Below are positions 23,346 to 34,256 of a stretch of DNA of 64,000 nt, piece after piece. The notes under the pieces were generated by a model. It was not told the origin of the DNA. It saw only the letters and a list, made by a program, of their open reading frames with translations, and ran no database searches. Each line of letters starts with the position of its first letter. Position 1 is the first letter of the stretch. Position numbers and translations under genes: made by a program. Source of the DNA: PALSA-129 sp050014595 (GTDB taxonomy: Bacteria; Acidobacteriota; Terriglobia; Bryobacterales; Bryobacteraceae); NCBI GenBank assembly GCA_050014595.1, contig JBEKDA010000020.1:1-64000 (forward strand). The letters run 5' to 3'.

Positions 23346-24329
23346 ATGAAACAACTCGGCTGGCTGGTATTCGCCGCGTCGACGCTCTTCGCCGCGGATG
23401 TGAACACGTTCTCGATTGTGGGCTACGACCCCGCCAACGGGGACTGTGGTGTGGCCGTGGCGTCGCGCTATTTTTCGGTGGGCGCGGTAGTGCCGTGGGC
23501 GGAAGCCGGCGTGGGCTGCGTGGCTACACAGGCCAACGTCAACGCGGGCTACGGACCGCGAGGCCTGGAATTGCTGCGGCAGGGTCTCACGGCGAAGCAG
23601 GTGCTCGACAAATTGCTGGCCGAAGATACCTTCCCGGATAAAGAGGGACGACAGGTGGCAATCGTCGACCGCAACGGCGGCATCGCCACCTACACGGGTT
23701 CCAACGCGCCCACCTGGGCCGGCGACCGGCAAGGCAAGACGTGGTCCGCGCAGGGCAATATCCTGGTGGGGCCGCAGGTTCCCGAGGCCATGGGCCGCGC
23801 GTTTGAAGCCACCGAGGGCGAGTTGGCGGAGAAGCTCTTCGCGGCTCTCAAGGCGGGCGACGATGCGGGCGGAGATTCGCGCGGCAAGCAGTCGGCGTCG
23901 ATGATTGTGGTGCGCAAAGGCGGCGGGCGGAATATCAATAATGACCGCTACCTGTATCTCAATGTGGACGACAATCCGCAGCCGATCCCGGAGCTCCGGC
24001 GGTTGCTGGACATGAATCTGGGAATGCTGTGGCAGGCTCGCATCGGCCCCCTTGCAAGTGCCGGCAAGACGCGCGAAGCTCGCGAGGCGGCCGCGAAATA
24101 CGCGCGTTACATGCCGTCGGCGAACGCCTGGATCTCCCTCGGCGTGATGGATTACAACCTGGCCGACAAGCCCGCCGCGCTGGCCGATTTCCGCAAGGCG
24201 CTCGCGCTGGACCCCGCGGTGCGCCGGCAGTTCGAGCCGCCTGCTACAACTGGCGGACGCGGCGGGCAGAGGCTGAGGGCGATTTTGGAAGACAAGGAAT
24301 TCCTGAAGCAGTTGTTCCCGGACAAGTAG
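23346..24329 (+). CDS. Secreted DUF1028 (Ntn-hydrolase-like) protein with TPR-like tail
   Basis: 327 residues: a short signal peptide (about 1-16, ending LFAAD), then the DUF1028 core, which begins FSIVGYDPANGDCGVAVASRYFSVG and contains VVPWAEAGVGCVATQANVN and the YTGSNAPTWAGDRQG and AQGNILVG motifs. The fold is related to Ntn hydrolases, but the substrate is not established. From about residue 220 the chain carries two helix pairs of TPR type (EAREAAAKYARYM, ADFRKALALDP). A fusion of DUF1028 with a C-terminal helical domain is common. It is divergent from the M14 peptidase, which hints at shared regulation. Confidence 0.75.
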   Translation: MKQLGWLVFAASTLFAADVNTFSIVGYDPANGDCGVAVASRYFSVGAVVPWAEAGVGCVATQANVNAGYGPRGLELLRQGLTAKQVLDKLLAEDTFPDKEGRQVAIVDRNGGIATYTGSNAPTWAGDRQGKTWSAQGNILVGPQVPEAMGRAFEATEGELAEKLFAALKAGDDAGGDSRGKQSASMIVVRKGGGRNINNDRYLYLNVDDNPQPIPELRRLLDMNLGMLWQARIGPLASAGKTREAREAAAKYARYMPSANAWISLGVMDYNLADKPAALADFRKALALDPAVRRQFEPPATTGGRGGQRLRAILEDKEFLKQLFPDK

Positions 24330-24397
24330 TGGCCTAATCAAATGGTTTGAGAAGTTCGCTCCCATATCCGAAACCGCTTGCTGACGCGCGCGCTTCC

Positions 24398-24432
24398 GAT
24401 GCGAGCCGCGACCGTGAGGGAGCGGTCTTCAC
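24398..24432. repeat. Dispersed repeat copy in rho downstream region
   Basis: GCGAGCCGCGACCGTGAGGG plus AGCGG is closely similar to 26721-26743 (CCGCGACC-ATTC-GGGAGCGG) at the engB start. It lies in the 135-base gap between the DUF1028 gene and rho. Nothing else is recognised in that gap. Confidence 0.4.
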
Positions 24433-24464
24433 GGAATCCGAAGTGTGTCGAGGAAACGGTGTAC

Positions 24465-26186
24465 TTAGCCGCTCATCGAGTTGAGGAACTCGGCGTTGCT
24501 GCGGGTCTTGCTCAGCTTGTCGAGCAGCAGTTCCATGGTTTCCACCGGCGAGAGCGGGTTCAACACCTTGCGCAGAATCCACACGCGGTTGAGCTCTTCC
24601 TTGGGCAGCAGCAACTCTTCCTTGCGGGTGCCACTCTTGTTGATGTCGATGGCCGGGAAGACGCGCTTGTCCACCAGCTTGCGCTCCAGGTGGATTTCCA
24701 TGTTGCCGGTGCCTTTGAACTCTTCGAAAATCACGTCGTCCATGCGGCTGCCGGTGTCGATCAGGGCCGTGGCGACGATGCTCAGCGACCCGCCTTCTTC
24801 GATATTGCGCGCGGCTCCGAAAAAGCGCTTGGGCCGCTGCAAGGCGTTCGAATCCACGCCGCCCGAGAGCACCTTGCCGGAGGGCGGCACGATGGTATTA
24901 TAGGCGCGCGCCAGGCGCGTGATGGAATCCAGCAGAATCACCACGTCGCGCTTGTGCTCCACCAGGCGCTTGGCCTTCTCGATCACCATTTCGGCCACCT
25001 GCACGTGACGCGTGGCCGGTTCGTCGAACGTGGAGCTGATCACTTCGCCGCGCACGCTGCGCTGCATGTCGGTGACTTCCTCGGGACGCTCGTCGATCAG
25101 CAGCACGATCAGCGTGATTTCGGGATGGTTGGTGGTAATGGAGTTGGCCAGGCTCTGCAAGAGCATGGTTTTGCCGGTGCGCGGAGGCGATACGATGAGA
25201 CCGCGCTGGCCCTTTCCGAGCGGCGTCAGCAGGTCCATAACGCGGCCGGAATAATTTTCGCGGACGGTTTCGAGCTTGACCCGTTCGTTGGGATAGAGCG
25301 GTGTGAGGTTGTCGAAGAAAATCTTGTTGCGGGCTTCCTCGGGCGGCTCGAAATTGATGGCGTCGACTTTGATCAGCGCGAAGTAGCGCTCGCCTTCCTT
25401 GGGCGGCCGGATCTGGCCGGAGATGGTGTCGCCGGTGCGCAGATCGAAGCGGCGGATCTGTGACGGCGAAACGTACACGTCGTCGGGACCCGGCAGATAG
25501 TTGTACTCCGGCGCGCGCAGGAAGCCGAATCCGTCAGGCAGGCATTCGAGCACACCTTCCGAGAAGATCAGGCCGCTCTTTTCGGCCTGGGTTTGGAGGA
25601 TCTTGAAAATCAGTTCCTGTTTGCGGAGCCCGGCGGCGCCGGCAATCCCCATGTCTTTCGCCACCTGGTTGAGCTTCTGGATGCTCATGTCCTTGAGCTC
25701 TACGAGGTCGAGCGTGGGGGTGCCGTTCTTGACGCTTTGGGCGGCTTGCGCTTTCCGCCGTTGCTGGCCGGGATGGCCCATCGGCTCCGCGTGTGGCGCG
25801 GCGGCCGGCGGCTCAGCGGCCTTGGTTTCGGCGGGCGGTGCCTCGGGCGGTTTTGCTTCGGCGGCCCTGGTTTCCGCGGGCTTGGCTTCGGGAGCTTTCG
25901 CTTCCGGGGCTTTTGATTCCGGCCCTTTCCCTTCGAGTGCCGCCGGCGGAGCGGCTGACGCCTTGGGGGCGCGCACCGCCTTTTCGCCGTCCGATCTCTC
26001 GGCGGCTGCTCCAACAGCCTTTTCAGCCTTCTCAGGCCTTTCGGGTTTTTCCGTCTCGGCGGAGGCGGCGGGCGCCGCATTCTCCCGGGCGGGTTGCTTG
26101 TCGGCGGGCTTTTCGGTTTTCTCGGGTTTTTCCTGCGGCAGGTTGTTGCCTACCGTGTTTGAAGTGTTTTCGCTATTGCTTGCCAA
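24465..26186 (-). CDS. rho: Transcription termination factor Rho with long N-terminal extension
   Basis: 573 residues against about 420 in E. coli. Residues 1-150 are low complexity, rich in Pro, Glu, Ala and Lys with PEAKAPEAK-like repeats (about 85-130). Then come the Rho N-domain (LVELKDMSIQKLNQVAKDMGI, about 158-200), the RNA-binding cold-shock domain (GVLECLPDGFGFLR) and the hexameric ATPase with Walker A SPPRTGKT (near 330), Walker B VVILLDSITRLARAYN and the Q/R loops (SGGVDSNALQRPKRFFGAARNIE). The core is fully conserved, so RNA-dependent termination should be intact. The gene start overlaps the end of engB by 37 bases, linking rho to the lon-engB operon. Confidence 0.95.
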   Translation of the reverse strand: MASNSENTSNTVGNNLPQEKPEKTEKPADKQPARENAAPAASAETEKPERPEKAEKAVGAAAERSDGEKAVRAPKASAAPPAALEGKGPESKAPEAKAPEAKPAETRAAEAKPPEAPPAETKAAEPPAAAPHAEPMGHPGQQRRKAQAAQSVKNGTPTLDLVELKDMSIQKLNQVAKDMGIAGAAGLRKQELIFKILQTQAEKSGLIFSEGVLECLPDGFGFLRAPEYNYLPGPDDVYVSPSQIRRFDLRTGDTISGQIRPPKEGERYFALIKVDAINFEPPEEARNKIFFDNLTPLYPNERVKLETVRENYSGRVMDLLTPLGKGQRGLIVSPPRTGKTMLLQSLANSITTNHPEITLIVLLIDERPEEVTDMQRSVRGEVISSTFDEPATRHVQVAEMVIEKAKRLVEHKRDVVILLDSITRLARAYNTIVPPSGKVLSGGVDSNALQRPKRFFGAARNIEEGGSLSIVATALIDTGSRMDDVIFEEFKGTGNMEIHLERKLVDKRVFPAIDINKSGTRKEELLLPKEELNRVWILRKVLNPLSPVETMELLLDKLSKTRSNAEFLNSMSG

Positions 26187-26746
26187 ATTTCCCTCACTCC
26201 CCGGCTCGTTAGGGCCGAGAACAGCAACGGTTCCACGCCTTCTTTGCGAATAGCGTTTAAACCGCGCCCCTGCTCAGATTGATTTGCTTTGTCGGTCTTA
26301 GTGGCGATTACCAGGTACGGTCTGCCGCGATCCTCGAGCCACCGCTTCAGGTCGAGATCCTTCTCCATCCATCCACGGCGGGTATCCAGAATCAGGCAGG
26401 AAAGTCTTAGGGTATCTCGATTCTCCAAATATTGCTCGATCAGTTTTTTCCATGCGAGCTTGTGCTCGATCGGCACCCGGGCATATCCATAACCGGGCAG
26501 ATCGACGAAATAGTACGCGCCGTCCACCCGGTAAAAATTGATGGTTTGCGTTCGGCCCGGGGTATTGCTGGTGAAAGCCAATCCTCTCCGCCCGACCAGG
26601 GCGTTGATCAAGCTGGATTTCCCCACATTACTTCTTCCTAAAAATGCGACTTCCGGCAACCGGTCCGAGGGGAACATCTCCGGGTTTCCGGCGCTGACTA
26701 CAAATTCCGCGTCAGGCACAGAACCGCGACCATTCGGGAGCGGCAT
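26150..26746 (-). CDS. engB: Ribosome biogenesis GTPase EngB/YsxC
   Basis: 198 residues with G1 GRSNVGKSS (near 37), the switch I Thr within NTPGRTQTINFY, G3 DLPGYG, G4 TKTD and G5 SALTSRG: a complete small GTPase that assists large-subunit assembly. It starts 6 bases after lon, with GAGG just before the ATG, and overlaps rho at its 3' end. The first dozen residues (MPLPNGRGSVPD) match a dispersed repeat also seen at 24398-24432, so the extreme N-terminus is probably repeat derived. The family normally begins at about FVVSAGNPEMFP. Confidence 0.92.
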   Translation of the reverse strand: MPLPNGRGSVPDAEFVVSAGNPEMFPSDRLPEVAFLGRSNVGKSSLINALVGRRGLAFTSNTPGRTQTINFYRVDGAYYFVDLPGYGYARVPIEHKLAWKKLIEQYLENRDTLRLSCLILDTRRGWMEKDLDLKRWLEDRGRPYLVIATKTDKANQSEQGRGLNAIRKEGVEPLLFSALTSRGVREIWQAIAKTLQTR

Positions 26747-26752
26747 GCCTCA

Positions 26753-29167
<2,415 letters not shown>

Positions 29168-29242
29168 TGTCCCTCTCCAGGGGCTGACCTTGTCCCTGGC
29201 CTTTCACTCGAACCGCAGACTACGCTTTCGGGGATTCTGGGG

Positions 29243-30505
29243 TTAACCGGCCTTTTCTAATATTGTAAGACTGATTTTCTGCGACAGCACCATCTCTTTT
29301 GTGACCTGGAACTCCCGGACCTTCTTGTAGGACGGCAGGTAGTACATCAGATCGAGCATCAGGTCTTCGAGAATCATGCGCAGGCCGCGCGCCCCCACCT
29401 TGCGTTCCATGGCCAGATCGGCAATGGCTTCCAGAGCTTCGTCGCTGAACTTCAGACGAACGTTCTCGAACTCAAAGAGCTTCTGGTACTGCTTCACAAT
29501 CGCGTTCTTGGGCTTGGAGAGAATCTGGATCAAGGCCGAGCGGTCCAGGTCCTCCAATACCGCGCTCACCGGCAGCCGTCCGATGAACTCGGGTATGAAA
29601 CCGAATTTGATCAAATCCAGCGGTTGCACCTGCGAGAGCAGGTCGATGTCGCGCCGCCCGCTGGTGCGGATGGTCGCCTTATCGTCCTCCTGCAGGAAGC
29701 CCATGGACTTCTTGCCGGTGCGCCGCGCAATCACCTTTTCCAGCCCCACAAACGCCCCGCCGCAAATGAACAGGATGTTGGTGGTGTCCACCGGCGTGAA
29801 TTCCTGGTGCGGGTGTTTGCGCCCGCCTTGCGGGGGCACATTGGCCACGGTCCCTTCCAGGATCTTCAACAGCGCCTGCTGCACGCCTTCGCCGGAGACG
29901 TCGCGGGTGATCGACGGGTTCTCGTCTTTCCGGCAGATTTTGTCGATCTCGTCGATGTAAATGATGCCCTGCTGGCACTTCTGCACGTCGCCGTCGGCCG
30001 CCTGCAACAGCTTCAGGATGATGTTCTCGACGTCTTCTCCCACATAGCCGGCCTCGGTGAGGGTGGTGGCGTCAACGATCGCGAAGGGCACATCCAGAAT
30101 CTTCGCCAGCGTCTGCGCCATTAGAGTCTTGCCCGTCCCGGTCGGCCCGATCAGCAGGATATTGGATTTCTGCAGTTCCACCTCGGTGTTGCGCATGCGG
30201 TTCAGGTGGATGCGTTTGCAATGGTTGTACACCGCCACCGCCAGTTTTTTCTTGGTGGATTCCTGCCCGATCACGTATTGATCCAGAAACTCTTTCACTT
30301 CGAGTGGCTTCGGGATCTTGTTGGGAGTGCCGGAAGGAGGCTCTACCTTGTCGTCTTCTAAAATCGAGTTGCAAACCGCGATGCACTCATCGCAGATATA
30401 GGCGCGCGGGTAGTCGCTCGGCGAGGAAATCAGCTTTCCAACAACGTCCTGGCTTTTGTGGCAAAACGAACACCGTAAAGCATCGTCCGATCCGGCTCGC
30501 TTCAA
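29243..30505 (-). CDS. clpX: ATP-dependent Clp protease ATP-binding subunit ClpX
   Basis: 420 residues: an N-terminal C4 zinc-binding domain (CSFC near 12-15 and CDEC near 38-41), then the AAA+ unfoldase with Walker A GPTGTGKT, Walker B IIYIDEIDK, the GYVGEDVE pore loop and the sensor motifs. The IGF-type loop that docks on ClpP lies in the FGFIPEFIGR region. ClpX needs ClpP for proteolysis, yet no clpP gene precedes it: the 166 bases between tig and clpX hold no ORF of that kind. clpP must lie elsewhere in the genome. Confidence 0.95.
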   Translation of the reverse strand: MKRAGSDDALRCSFCHKSQDVVGKLISSPSDYPRAYICDECIAVCNSILEDDKVEPPSGTPNKIPKPLEVKEFLDQYVIGQESTKKKLAVAVYNHCKRIHLNRMRNTEVELQKSNILLIGPTGTGKTLMAQTLAKILDVPFAIVDATTLTEAGYVGEDVENIILKLLQAADGDVQKCQQGIIYIDEIDKICRKDENPSITRDVSGEGVQQALLKILEGTVANVPPQGGRKHPHQEFTPVDTTNILFICGGAFVGLEKVIARRTGKKSMGFLQEDDKATIRTSGRRDIDLLSQVQPLDLIKFGFIPEFIGRLPVSAVLEDLDRSALIQILSKPKNAIVKQYQKLFEFENVRLKFSDEALEAIADLAMERKVGARGLRMILEDLMLDLMYYLPSYKKVREFQVTKEMVLSQKISLTILEKAG

Positions 30506-30671
30506 GCAGTTTTCTCCTGTTCCGCCCGAAAAAGCGGAAGAGAACCTCCAACCGATTTCATTCCTATTATCACCCGAACCGTCCCCCTAAGCAATGTACG
30601 CCGAAGGTAAGCAGCGCCCCGGACTAGTACTCGTCAAAAGTTAACGCCAACCTCACCCCATTCGGAAACCG

Positions 30672-31940
30672 CTACGCTTCCGCCGTTTTGCGCGCGTGTT
30701 CGAACAGGAAGGCCAGGGTTTTGTCGGTCTGGATGTGGGACGCGATCCGTCCCAGTGTCCCATCCTTTTCAAACCGCATGTGCACCGCCGCCACCGGTTC
30801 TTTCTGCTGGCGCGCGGCGCGTTCCACTTCCTTGTCGACTTCGTCGCGTGTGGCGGCAATCGATTCCCGCGCCGCCACCTTCGACAGCAGCATGGAAGCC
30901 TTCACCTCGCGCAACGCTTTCTCGCGCTGCGTTTCCTTCACCTTGTTCCAATCGAGCTTGATGGACCGGGGATCCACGCCTTCGGCGGCCATGGCGCGCA
31001 GGCTCTGCTCCACGCGGTTATTGATCTGCCGGTCCACGAAAACTTCCGGCACCGGAAACTCGTGCGCGTCCACCAGCTTGTCAATCAGCTTGTTCTTGGC
31101 CTCCTGCTCGGCCTCGTACTGGCGCTGCGCGAAGATGCTCTTGCGGATGGCTTCGCGCAGTTCCTCCACGTTGCGGTAATCGCCCAGATCCTGCGCGAAC
31201 TCGTCGTTGACTTCCGGCAGTTCCTTCTTGCGGATGCCCTTCAGGGTGGCGTGGAACTTGACCGTGTGGCCCGCCAGCCGCTTTGCGCCGTAGTCGGCCG
31301 GGTAGGTAACGGCGAAATCCTTTTCGTCGCCCGGCGTCAGGCCGCGGAGGTTTTCGGTAAAAGCCTCGAAGGTGTCTCCACCGCCGATTTCGAGCACCAT
31401 TTCCTCGCTCTTCACCGGCTCGCCTTCCACACCGCCCGTGCTTTCGAGCGCCACCACGGCGAAATCCTTGTCTTCCACCGGCCGGGGATCGACGTTCACA
31501 TGCTGCGCCTTCTGCTCGCGGATTTCTTCCAGCCGCTTGTCCACGTCCTGGTCGGTCACCTGGGGCTCGTGATACTCGACTTCCAGGCCTTTGTACTCCC
31601 CGAGCTCGATTTCCGGCACGACTTCAAACGTAGCTTTGAAACCGAGCGGCTCGCCCGCGTGAAAGTGGACGTCGGTGATATCCGGCGTTCCCACCACGTT
31701 GAGGTTCTCGGCCTCGAGCTGCTGTTGCAGAAACCTGGGGATCAGGCTTTCCAGAACCTGTTGCCGGATGTCGCCGGCGAAGCGGCTGCGAATAATGCCG
31801 GACGGGGCTTTTCCCGGCCGGAAGCCCGGGAGTTTAGCGCGTTTCTGAACATCGGCAGTGACGCGGTTGGTCTCGCTTTCCACCTCAGCGACAGGGATGG
31901 AAATCTCAAGCGAGTGCTTGCAACCTTCAACTAAAGCCAA
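30672..31940 (-). CDS. tig: Trigger factor chaperone / peptidyl-prolyl isomerase
   Basis: 422 residues: ribosome-binding N-domain (about 1-145, with a GFRPGKAP signature, close to the family GFRxGxxP loop), FKBP-type PPIase domain (about 160-245, VALESTGGVEGEPVKSEEMVLEIGGGDTFEAFTENLRGLTPGDEK) and a C-terminal helical chaperone domain. It receives nascent chains at the ribosome exit. It is the first gene of the minus-strand proteostasis cluster; the divergent direction holds the site-2-protease gene. Confidence 0.93.
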   Translation of the reverse strand: MALVEGCKHSLEISIPVAEVESETNRVTADVQKRAKLPGFRPGKAPSGIIRSRFAGDIRQQVLESLIPRFLQQQLEAENLNVVGTPDITDVHFHAGEPLGFKATFEVVPEIELGEYKGLEVEYHEPQVTDQDVDKRLEEIREQKAQHVNVDPRPVEDKDFAVVALESTGGVEGEPVKSEEMVLEIGGGDTFEAFTENLRGLTPGDEKDFAVTYPADYGAKRLAGHTVKFHATLKGIRKKELPEVNDEFAQDLGDYRNVEELREAIRKSIFAQRQYEAEQEAKNKLIDKLVDAHEFPVPEVFVDRQINNRVEQSLRAMAAEGVDPRSIKLDWNKVKETQREKALREVKASMLLSKVAARESIAATRDEVDKEVERAARQQKEPVAAVHMRFEKDGTLGRIASHIQTDKTLAFLFEHARKTAEA

Positions 31941-31981
31941 GTGGAGTTAACCTCGGGAAAGAAGTGATGGTGTAAAACTCA

Positions 31982-32086
31982 ATGATACCACGTACAATGA
32001 AGCCTATCGGCTGGAAGACCGCACTCTCGGTGGTGGCTGTGGTGGTGCTGCTGGGCCTGTGGGCGGCCATTCTGCGCCGGGGGTGA
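31982..32086 (+). CDS. Possible 34-residue single-pass membrane peptide
   Basis: The ATG at 31982 (or an in-frame ATG at 31997) encodes a peptide with one hydrophobic helix (LSVVAVVVLLGLWAAIL) bounded by Lys/Trp and Arg residues, stopping 26 bases before the protease-like gene. There is no convincing ribosome-binding site. The helix composition makes it plausible as a membrane peptide, but it may be non-coding. Confidence 0.3.
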   Translation: MIPRTMKPIGWKTALSVVAVVVLLGLWAAILRRG

Positions 32087-32112
32087 CGCCTCAAGCGGCG
32101 CCACGAATAAAC

Positions 32113-32730
32113 ATGCACCTCAATTTCCAGACGGCTATCATCAACGTCGTGCTCCTGTGGATTCTCACGGCCCCCCACGAATTCGCGCACGCCTGGGTGG
32201 CCACCAAACTCGGCGACGACACACCGCGCCTGCAAGGCCGCGTCACGCTGAACCCGCTGGCCCACGTGGATTGGATGGGGACCGCCATCCTGCCCTTCCT
32301 GAGCTCCCTTTTCTTTGGCGGCTTCCTGGGATGGGGCAAGCCGGTCTACACGCAGACCAGCAAACTCAAAGGCGGTATGAACGGCCTCCTGCTGGTGGCC
32401 CTGGCCGGCCCCTTCAGCAACGTGATCATGGCCGTGATTCTGGGCGGAATCGCCGCCTTCACGCTCAATGCCTACCCGACCTTCGCCAGCTACGCCTATC
32501 GCGGCGCGGAGCTGAGCCTCTATCTGGGGCTGTTCAACCTGCTGCCGGTGCCGCCGCTAGACGGATCCAAAATCCTGCTGGCCCTCCGCATTCCCGCCGC
32601 CATCTACCAGGAGATCGCGCGCGCCGGCTTCCTGCTCCTGATCGTGCTGATCACCGCCACCTCCCTGGGCCGCTGGATGGCCGACTGGAGCGCCCAAGGG
32701 GCGCTGTGGATCGTCTCGACGCTGCGCTGA
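32113..32730 (+). CDS. Site-2-protease-like membrane metallopeptidase (M50 family)
   Basis: 205 residues from the ATG at 32113; the longer frame from 32059 has no supporting signal. The zinc motif HEFAH is at residues 22-26 inside the first helix, and the second conserved motif NLLPVPPLDGSKIL lies in a later helix, supplying the Asp ligand. Five to six hydrophobic segments cover the rest. It is a compact S2P without PDZ domain, similar to the YwhC/SREBP-protease-like group. The intramembrane substrate is unknown. Confidence 0.85.
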   Translation: MHLNFQTAIINVVLLWILTAPHEFAHAWVATKLGDDTPRLQGRVTLNPLAHVDWMGTAILPFLSSLFFGGFLGWGKPVYTQTSKLKGGMNGLLLVALAGPFSNVIMAVILGGIAAFTLNAYPTFASYAYRGAELSLYLGLFNLLPVPPLDGSKILLALRIPAAIYQEIARAGFLLLIVLITATSLGRWMADWSAQGALWIVSTLR

Positions 32731-32771
32731 CCCCGGGCTCGTCGCGCCGTATCATGTTACCGTAAACTTTC

Positions 32772-33125
32772 ATGAATTCAGCCCGCATCGCTATCGCCAC
32801 CACTGACGGCATCACCGTTTCGGACCATCTGGCCCGCAGCACCGCCTTCCTGCTACTCGAAATTGAGGACGGCGCCATCACCTCCGGCACTTATCGCTCG
32901 CGCGCCACCGGGGCTTGCGGCAACCATGCCGGCTTCGTCGAGTTGTTGAGCGGCGCGCAAGCCGTGATCTGCGGCGGCATCGGCCAGGGAGCGGCGGATT
33001 CATTGGCGGCGCACGGCATTGAGCCGCTGGTGATCGCGGGCGGGCAATCCATCGACGATGCCGTCAACCAGTTTCTGGCCGGCAGCCTCGCGCTCTCCGC
33101 CGAACGCGTCTGCTTGTGCCACTGA
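32772..33125 (+). CDS. NifX/NifB-type dinitrogenase iron-molybdenum cofactor-binding-like protein
   Basis: 117 residues with the family pattern: IAIATTDGITVSDHLARSTAFLLLEIEDG at the N-terminus, then GNHAGFVELLSGAQAVICGGIGQGAADSLAAHGIEPLVI. Family members bind metal clusters or act as small stand-alone proteins of unknown role in non-diazotrophs. No nif genes are present here, so nitrogen fixation should not be inferred. It follows the M50 gene by 41 bases. Confidence 0.8.
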   Translation: MNSARIAIATTDGITVSDHLARSTAFLLLEIEDGAITSGTYRSRATGACGNHAGFVELLSGAQAVICGGIGQGAADSLAAHGIEPLVIAGGQSIDDAVNQFLAGSLALSAERVCLCH

Positions 33126-33170
33126 GTGGCTCCTGGACTGTCGCCGACCGGCCAGGAGGACTGTCCCACT
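33126..33170. repeat. Imperfect hairpin repeat after the NifX-like gene
   Basis: TCCTGG near 33131 pairs with CCAGGA near 33152, and the second half (GCCAGGAGG then GTCCCAC) matches the copy at 1541-1560. It lies between convergent genes, and could serve as a bidirectional terminator-like structure. Confidence 0.4.
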
Positions 33171-33177
33171 TGGCGTG

Positions 33178-33609
33178 CTACGGCAAGCCCACAAACGGGT
33201 TCACCACGCGAACCGTACCATACAGCCGGTCGTGCTGAAGATCTTCGGTGAGGATCTCCGGCAGGCCGTAGTGCTCCGCGTATGACCAGAGGTGCGCGTC
33301 AAACCAGCTCAACTGATACGCCGCGCATCCGCGAACGGCACCGCGAAGAATCGCCTCGTTTGGGTAGAGCACGGTAAACTGCTTCAGGAATTCTTCCGCT
33401 TCCCGCAAGGCGTCGGCTTGTTTGAGGATCATATGGCCGCGAATCGGGCGGGTTACCGCCGCCACGAACTCAAGAATCGCCTGATGCGGCAGGCGGACGG
33501 AATCTTCGACGATGCCGCGCCGGAGAATCCCGGTTGCGATCTTCTGCTTTTCGGCAAACCGGTCATCGAACCTGTAGACCAGGACGTTGGTATCAACGAG
33601 AGCGGCCAC
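33178..33609 (-). CDS. PIN-domain toxin (VapC family)
   Basis: 143 residues from a GTG at 33609 that overlaps the antitoxin by 17 bases. It begins VAALVDTNVLVYRFDDR (first Asp near residue 6) and continues with ILEFVAAVTRP (Glu) and LSWFDAHLWSYAEHYGLPEILTEDLQHDR (late Asp residues). The four-acid site of PIN RNases is complete, unlike the frameshifted copy at 18151. VapC enzymes cut tRNA or rRNA when freed from the antitoxin. Confidence 0.8.
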   Translation of the reverse strand: MAALVDTNVLVYRFDDRFAEKQKIATGILRRGIVEDSVRLPHQAILEFVAAVTRPIRGHMILKQADALREAEEFLKQFTVLYPNEAILRGAVRGCAAYQLSWFDAHLWSYAEHYGLPEILTEDLQHDRLYGTVRVVNPFVGLP

Positions 33610-33877
33610 GTCCGTAGAGATCCTCCCGTCTCCATCCGCGGCTGCGCGGCTGCGCTGTGGCGCGCGCCAACCGGCGCTTGCGGAGGCGTTCGGTCGCCTG
33701 GTCGAACCAACGGAGCTGCCACTCCCGGCCTTGGGGCGCCGCCTGTTTGCCTGGAGGGACCACGCGAATCGACTCACCGGCCGGCATCCAGTCGATGTTG
33801 TCGCCAGGACGGATATGGTATTCGTCGGCGATCTTTCTGGGCACAGTGACCTGGTACTTGGATGTGACCTTAGCCAT
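33593..33877 (-). CDS. AbrB/MazE-type antitoxin
   Basis: 94 residues from the ATG at 33877 (GGGAA upstream; an ATG at 33883 is an alternative). The N-terminal swapped-hairpin motif AKVTSKYQVTVPRKIADEYHIRPGDNI is the AbrB DNA-binding domain. The C-terminal part is basic (RRWFDQATERLRKRRLARATAQPR-like), unusual for an antitoxin tail, which is often acidic. It pairs with the PIN toxin gene that it overlaps. Confidence 0.75.
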   Translation of the reverse strand: MAKVTSKYQVTVPRKIADEYHIRPGDNIDWMPAGESIRVVPPGKQAAPQGREWQLRWFDQATERLRKRRLARATAQPRSRGWRREDLYGRGRSR

Positions 33878-33993
33878 ACGCATTTCCCGCAACCGCTTCC
33901 TTACTATAGCAAGGATCAGATCCTTGCTCAACAGCCAGGTGCTTCGCCGCTGAAGTGGGGCCATGTCCGGCGCTATACTGACGGTGTCGATCC

Positions 33994-34256
33994 ATGGACG
34001 CCCTGCGCCAAGTCGAAAACCTGCTGCCGGCTCTCACCCGAGCGGAAAAGGCTGAGTTGCTGCGCATGGTGGCGCAGGACCTCGATGACGTCTTTCCTGG
34101 AGTTGAGTCCGCGCCAGGCGTTTGCGGCGGCGAGGCCTGCATCATCCGTACCCGCATCCCCGTCTGGATCCTCTAACTCCGAAGAGCCCACGCTCCTGCG
34201 CTTCCATGGTTCAGACTGCGAAGATCTGGTCAACCGCGATGGATGCGCCGCCGAAA
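33994..34256 (+). pseudogene. DUF433-family remnant
   Basis: ATG at 33994 opens a helix (LPALTRAEKAELLRMVAQDL) followed by the DUF433 start: FPGVESAPGVCGGEACIIRTRIPVWIL, then a TAA. Beyond the stop another frame still reads LLRFHGSDCEDLVNR, like the family's later 'LL..YP.L...DL' segment. Premature stop and decay are evident. DUF433 proteins are usually antitoxin partners of PIN-like toxins; none is left here. Confidence 0.55.

Noticed and set aside
32772..33125. Evidence for nitrogen fixation from the NifX-like protein
   Set aside because: The family is widespread in non-diazotrophs and no nif gene is nearby.
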